From Leptospiraceae bacterium (GTDB lineage: Bacteria; Spirochaetota; Leptospiria; Leptospirales; Leptonemataceae), in assembly GCA_020440935.1 (NCBI GenBank), contig JAGRNC010000114.1:1-7645 (forward strand): a DNA stretch of 7,645 nt, written 5' to 3'. The notes under the pieces were generated by a model that did not search any database, had not been told where the DNA came from, and saw nothing but the letters and a program-made list of their open reading frames with translations. Positions 5,176-7,645 of the stretch are shown here, piece after piece (within the stretch, counting starts at the first letter, position 1; each line of letters begins with the position of its first letter). The position numbers and the translations under genes are program-made.

Positions 5176-7306
5176 GCTTCTGTTTCCGGTGTTACTGGCC
5201 TGCAACACCACCGAACCGTCCAGAGACCTACCAATCGTTCCACTGGAAAATCAGACCTGGCATCTTGTGTCCGGATTCAAGCCGGAGTATGCATCCGGCC
5301 TGCCAGCAAGCGAGCTTAGAAACTCAATTGAGATACAGAAATTCCCCGTACAGATCAATCATTTACTCAAGCTGGAGCCAGGCTCGGGACTTACCGAGGC
5401 TACCCTGCAGTCCACACTGGAAATACCAGAAGAATACTTGAAACGTCCCCTGGGCCTTCACTTTCCCTGGATTGGCGAAGGGTGGGCGCTCTATGTCAAC
5501 GGCCATAAGATCCAGGATCAAATCTATCTGGACGAAAATGGAAAGGACCTCAAGTACCGACGGATCTTTCGACATCTGACCATTCCGCTTAACAATGCGC
5601 TGTTGCATAAAGGCAGCAACACCCTTGTCATTCATTTCGTTGGTTACCGCAATCCTACTCCCTGGGAAGAGAATTCGAATCATGGATTGATCTTTAGCGG
5701 CGGATATGAACTGGCTCCGCTGAATCAAATTGAACGAGAGCACACCGATACGTTGCGCATCGTTGTTGCCACGGTGTATCTATTCTTTGGCCTGTATCAC
5801 CTGGTAATCTTCTCCAGAAGAAGAACCGATCGCTACAATCTGTTCTTTGGACTTTTTTGTTTCTTCCTGGCCATGGATTCGGTCACAGGAACCCTGCAGC
5901 TACACATTTCTATCGACGAGACAGCCTGGATCAACCGAGTAAAATACTTGAGCCAGGCATTGCTCATACCGCTGTTCATGTCATTTCTGCAAAATTACTT
6001 CAATCGCGAAGAAGAGACTCCGTTTCTTGTGCGAATGTATAGCTGGTCCCTGGGAATTCTGGGGGCTGCCTTTCTAATTGTTCCCTTTAACTATACGGAG
6101 CTGATGTTACGTGGTTTCCATCTCATCGCCGGTACAGCGCTGGTTTACTCCATTTATTTTATTGGTCGAATTATCTGGATGCGAAAAAGGGATTCCCTGC
6201 TTTTTGGTTTTAGCATCATCATTTTGATCTTCAGCGGACTATGGGGCGTTCTGGATAGCGAAATGTTCCATACGGGTGTGCATCTGCTTCCGTACGGATT
6301 TCTGTTCTGCATTCTAAGTCTTGTATTCATTCTGGCGAACCGATTCTTAACGGTCCATAATGAATCGGAGCGTTTAAACCTGGAGCTCACCGAACAGAAG
6401 AATGCATTCCACCGATTTGTTCCTACGCAATTCTTGAATCACCTGGGTCGATCCTCGGCCGTGGAAGTAATGGCAGGCGATTCGGTGCTGCGCGAAATGA
6501 CGGTATTATTTTGCGATATTCGATCCTTCACCACTCTTTCGGAAGGCTCCGGACCGCAGGAAACTTTTTCTCTACTGAACGAACATCTACAACAAATGGA
6601 ACCGATTATCTACCGTCAGGGTGGATTTGTAGATAAATATGTAGGCGATGCCATCCTATCGTTGTTCTCCGATGATCGCTCGGGCAACGGAAACGGAAGC
6701 AAAGATTACAATTCCGCGCAGCGTGCGGTAATGGCTGCCATCGAAATGGCGGCTCTGGCTCGATCTGCCGAAATGCAACGCACCACGGGCGCAAGAGACA
6801 ATTTCCTTCCGGGCTTTGGAATTGGAATTAATAGCGGGAACCTGGTGCTTGGAACAGTAGGAAGCCCCAGCCGTATTGACACGACGGTCATTGGCGACAC
6901 GGTCAATACATGCTCCCGTCTGGAAAGCCTGACTACCCATTACGGTTGTCCTATCCTTATTTCCGGCCAGACCATGGCTCGAATTCCAAACCCCGAGCTT
7001 TTTCATATTCGGATGGTGGACGAAGTGTACTTGCGAGGAAAGAAACAAAAGACCGCCATCTATGAAGTGTTTGATGCCGATCCGCCGGAACAGCTATTGC
7101 AAAAGAATCGAAGTCTGGTCCGATTTGATCAAGCTTTGAGCCTGTATAGAGAAGGCAAATTCCAGGAATCCCTGGAGCTCTTTCAAAAACTCAAAGAGAA
7201 GGCTCCGCTGGATCAGATCCTGCCACTGTATGTAGAGCGAATCAAAGGATTACTGGCAGGCGAAACGCAGAATTGGGAAGGCGCCGTTCAGGTGATTGGA
7301 TCGTAG
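5150..7306 (+). CDS. 7TMR-DISM receptor fused to a class III (IIIb-like) adenylate/guanylate cyclase
   Basis: This 718-aa membrane receptor is predicted to make a cyclic nucleotide, most likely cAMP. Order: signal peptide ending in VLLAC (Cys18, lipobox-like); extracytoplasmic beta-rich domain (about 30-195) with jelly-roll, carbohydrate-binding-like wording (LGLHFPWIGEGWALYVNG); seven TM segments (about 203-222, 229-246, 266-282, 293-313, 322-342, 350-367, 378-398); linker with RFVPTQFL (422-429); cyclase domain (about 445-640); one TPR-like unit (about 655-702). Catalytic set: metal Asp456 in FCDIRSF and Asp500 in KYVGD; base-recognition Lys496; Thr579 where class IIIa enzymes have Asp; Asn586 and Arg590 in GDTVNTCSRLE. 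The Lys/Thr pair suggests an adenylate cyclase of class IIIb, a class that includes bicarbonate-stimulated members; that response is inference. The ATG at 5150 is the only possible one, since an in-frame TAG lies at 5108, but it lacks a Shine-Dalgarno. The gene is divergent from the phosphatase. Confidence 0.92.
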   Translation: MYYYRPLVLLLFPVLLACNTTEPSRDLPIVPLENQTWHLVSGFKPEYASGLPASELRNSIEIQKFPVQINHLLKLEPGSGLTEATLQSTLEIPEEYLKRPLGLHFPWIGEGWALYVNGHKIQDQIYLDENGKDLKYRRIFRHLTIPLNNALLHKGSNTLVIHFVGYRNPTPWEENSNHGLIFSGGYELAPLNQIEREHTDTLRIVVATVYLFFGLYHLVIFSRRRTDRYNLFFGLFCFFLAMDSVTGTLQLHISIDETAWINRVKYLSQALLIPLFMSFLQNYFNREEETPFLVRMYSWSLGILGAAFLIVPFNYTELMLRGFHLIAGTALVYSIYFIGRIIWMRKRDSLLFGFSIIILIFSGLWGVLDSEMFHTGVHLLPYGFLFCILSLVFILANRFLTVHNESERLNLELTEQKNAFHRFVPTQFLNHLGRSSAVEVMAGDSVLREMTVLFCDIRSFTTLSEGSGPQETFSLLNEHLQQMEPIIYRQGGFVDKYVGDAILSLFSDDRSGNGNGSKDYNSAQRAVMAAIEMAALARSAEMQRTTGARDNFLPGFGIGINSGNLVLGTVGSPSRIDTTVIGDTVNTCSRLESLTTHYGCPILISGQTMARIPNPELFHIRMVDEVYLRGKKQKTAIYEVFDADPPEQLLQKNRSLVRFDQALSLYREGKFQESLELFQKLKEKAPLDQILPLYVERIKGLLAGETQNWEGAVQVIGS

Positions 7307-7361
7307 AATCCGGCGGCGCTTGCATCAGCGATACGGGCGCCCGACCGTAAACCGCGCAGTA

Positions 7362-7394
7362 GGGTCCGTCTGGTTTTTACTCCAGACCGGACCC
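7362..7394. terminator. Strong hairpin in the convergent spacer, possible transcription end
   Basis: GGGTCCGTCTGG (7362-7373) pairs with CCAGACCGGACCC (7382-7394) over 12 bp with a single bulged C; the 8-nt loop is TTTTTACT. It begins about 55 bp after the cyclase stop and lies before the end of the opposite gene, the usual place for a shared terminator. No T-run follows the stem on either strand, the only T-run being in the loop. It is therefore not a textbook intrinsic terminator and could instead protect mRNA ends. Confidence 0.5.
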
Positions 7395-7416
7395 ATGTAC
7401 CGATCAAATAGTCCGA

Positions 7417-7645
7417 TCATAATTCGTCTTTCTTCTTGGTTGATGCCGGGGGAGGAACGTTCACAAACATAGAGGAGCATTCGTAGGCCTTCCAGATTCC
7501 TTTATCATTCTTTTTAAGCGTCACCGGTCGAGGAGAGAATCCGTAGACGTTTACAAAAACCTTCACTCTTCCCGATGATTCATCCCCGCTGTATTTGTTC
7601 CGTGATGTAACAATGGTATAAGGGGCCGACGTCTGGTAATTATTC
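7417..7645 (-). CDS. C-terminal fragment of an unrecognised, possibly surface-associated protein
   Basis: Reading leftward from the right edge, a frame with first whole codon at 7644-7642 stays open for 75 residues and ends with TGA at 7419-7417; the start is outside the window. The fragment contains YTIVTSRNKYSGDESSGRV, then VFVNVYGFSPRPVTLKKN and KGIWKAYECSSMFVNVPPP, and ends in a lysine-rich tail, STKKKDEL. The wording SPRPVTLKKNDKGIWKAYE...SS is reminiscent of the C-terminus of DUF6935-type bacterial proteins of unknown function; this is recalled similarity, not tested. The alternating hydrophobic strands followed by a charged tail suggest a small beta-rich domain. The coherent composition and a stop just before the convergent hairpin support it as real coding sequence. 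Function unknown. Confidence 0.65.
   Translation of the reverse strand, partial: NNYQTSAPYTIVTSRNKYSGDESSGRVKVFVNVYGFSPRPVTLKKNDKGIWKAYECSSMFVNVPPPASTKKKDEL

Noticed and set aside
5121..5441. An overlapping plus-strand frame beginning upstream of the cyclase gene.
   Set aside because: Its product has no family marks, and the other frame encodes a signal peptide and the receptor domain in full.
6606..7048. Minus-strand frames opposite the cyclase catalytic domain.
   Set aside because: They are antisense to a region with every class III cyclase motif and have no protein-like motifs of their own.
7334..7343. CGGGCGCCCG, a 10-bp perfect palindrome after the cyclase gene.
   Set aside because: It has no loop, so it cannot form a useful hairpin, and a single short GC palindrome is not enough to call an operator.

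Overview
The window looks like chromosomal DNA of a spirochaete of the order Leptospirales, at moderate GC (about half, judged by eye). Three things point there. The SpoIIE-type phosphatase has the N-terminal sensor, HAMP and GGD...GDAMGHS...GAGG arrangement common in Leptospira. The class III cyclase is fused to a 7TMR-DISM receptor and carries the RFVPxxFL linker and a C-terminal TPR-like tail. A surface-type protein fragment lies at the right edge. The species cannot be fixed from this window.

Layout, left to right. Positions 1-239 (+) are the C-terminus of a probable outer-membrane beta-barrel protein. Positions 240-482 are a convergent gap with no recognisable gene or intrinsic terminator. 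Positions 483-5033 are a leftward three-gene block, transcribed in the order SpoIIE-type phosphatase, ribose-5-phosphate isomerase (rpiA), Cys/Met-metabolism PLP enzyme of the fungal Str2-like type. Positions 5034-5149 are a short divergent intergenic region. Positions 5150-7306 (+) encode a 7TM receptor adenylate/guanylate cyclase. Positions 7307-7416 are a convergent spacer with a strong hairpin. Positions 7417-7645 (-) are the C-terminus of an unrecognised protein that runs off the right edge.

Two large membrane signalling proteins sit back to back. One is an extracytoplasmic-sensor phosphatase of the partner-switching type; the other is a receptor nucleotide cyclase. They are separated by 116 bp and could share control. 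The phosphatase is followed by two metabolic genes: rpiA (pentose phosphate pathway) and the Str2-like enzyme (sulfur amino acid transsulfuration). These two are tightly coupled by a TAATG stop/start overlap. Whether the metabolic pair is functionally tied to the signalling genes or only shares a transcript cannot be decided here. No CRISPR array, RNA gene, insertion sequence or prophage gene was seen. The least ordinary points are the fungal-type PLP enzyme, a canonical EF-hand loop inside the phosphatase sensor domain, a lipobox on the 7TM cyclase, and an inverted repeat centred on the cyclase start codon.
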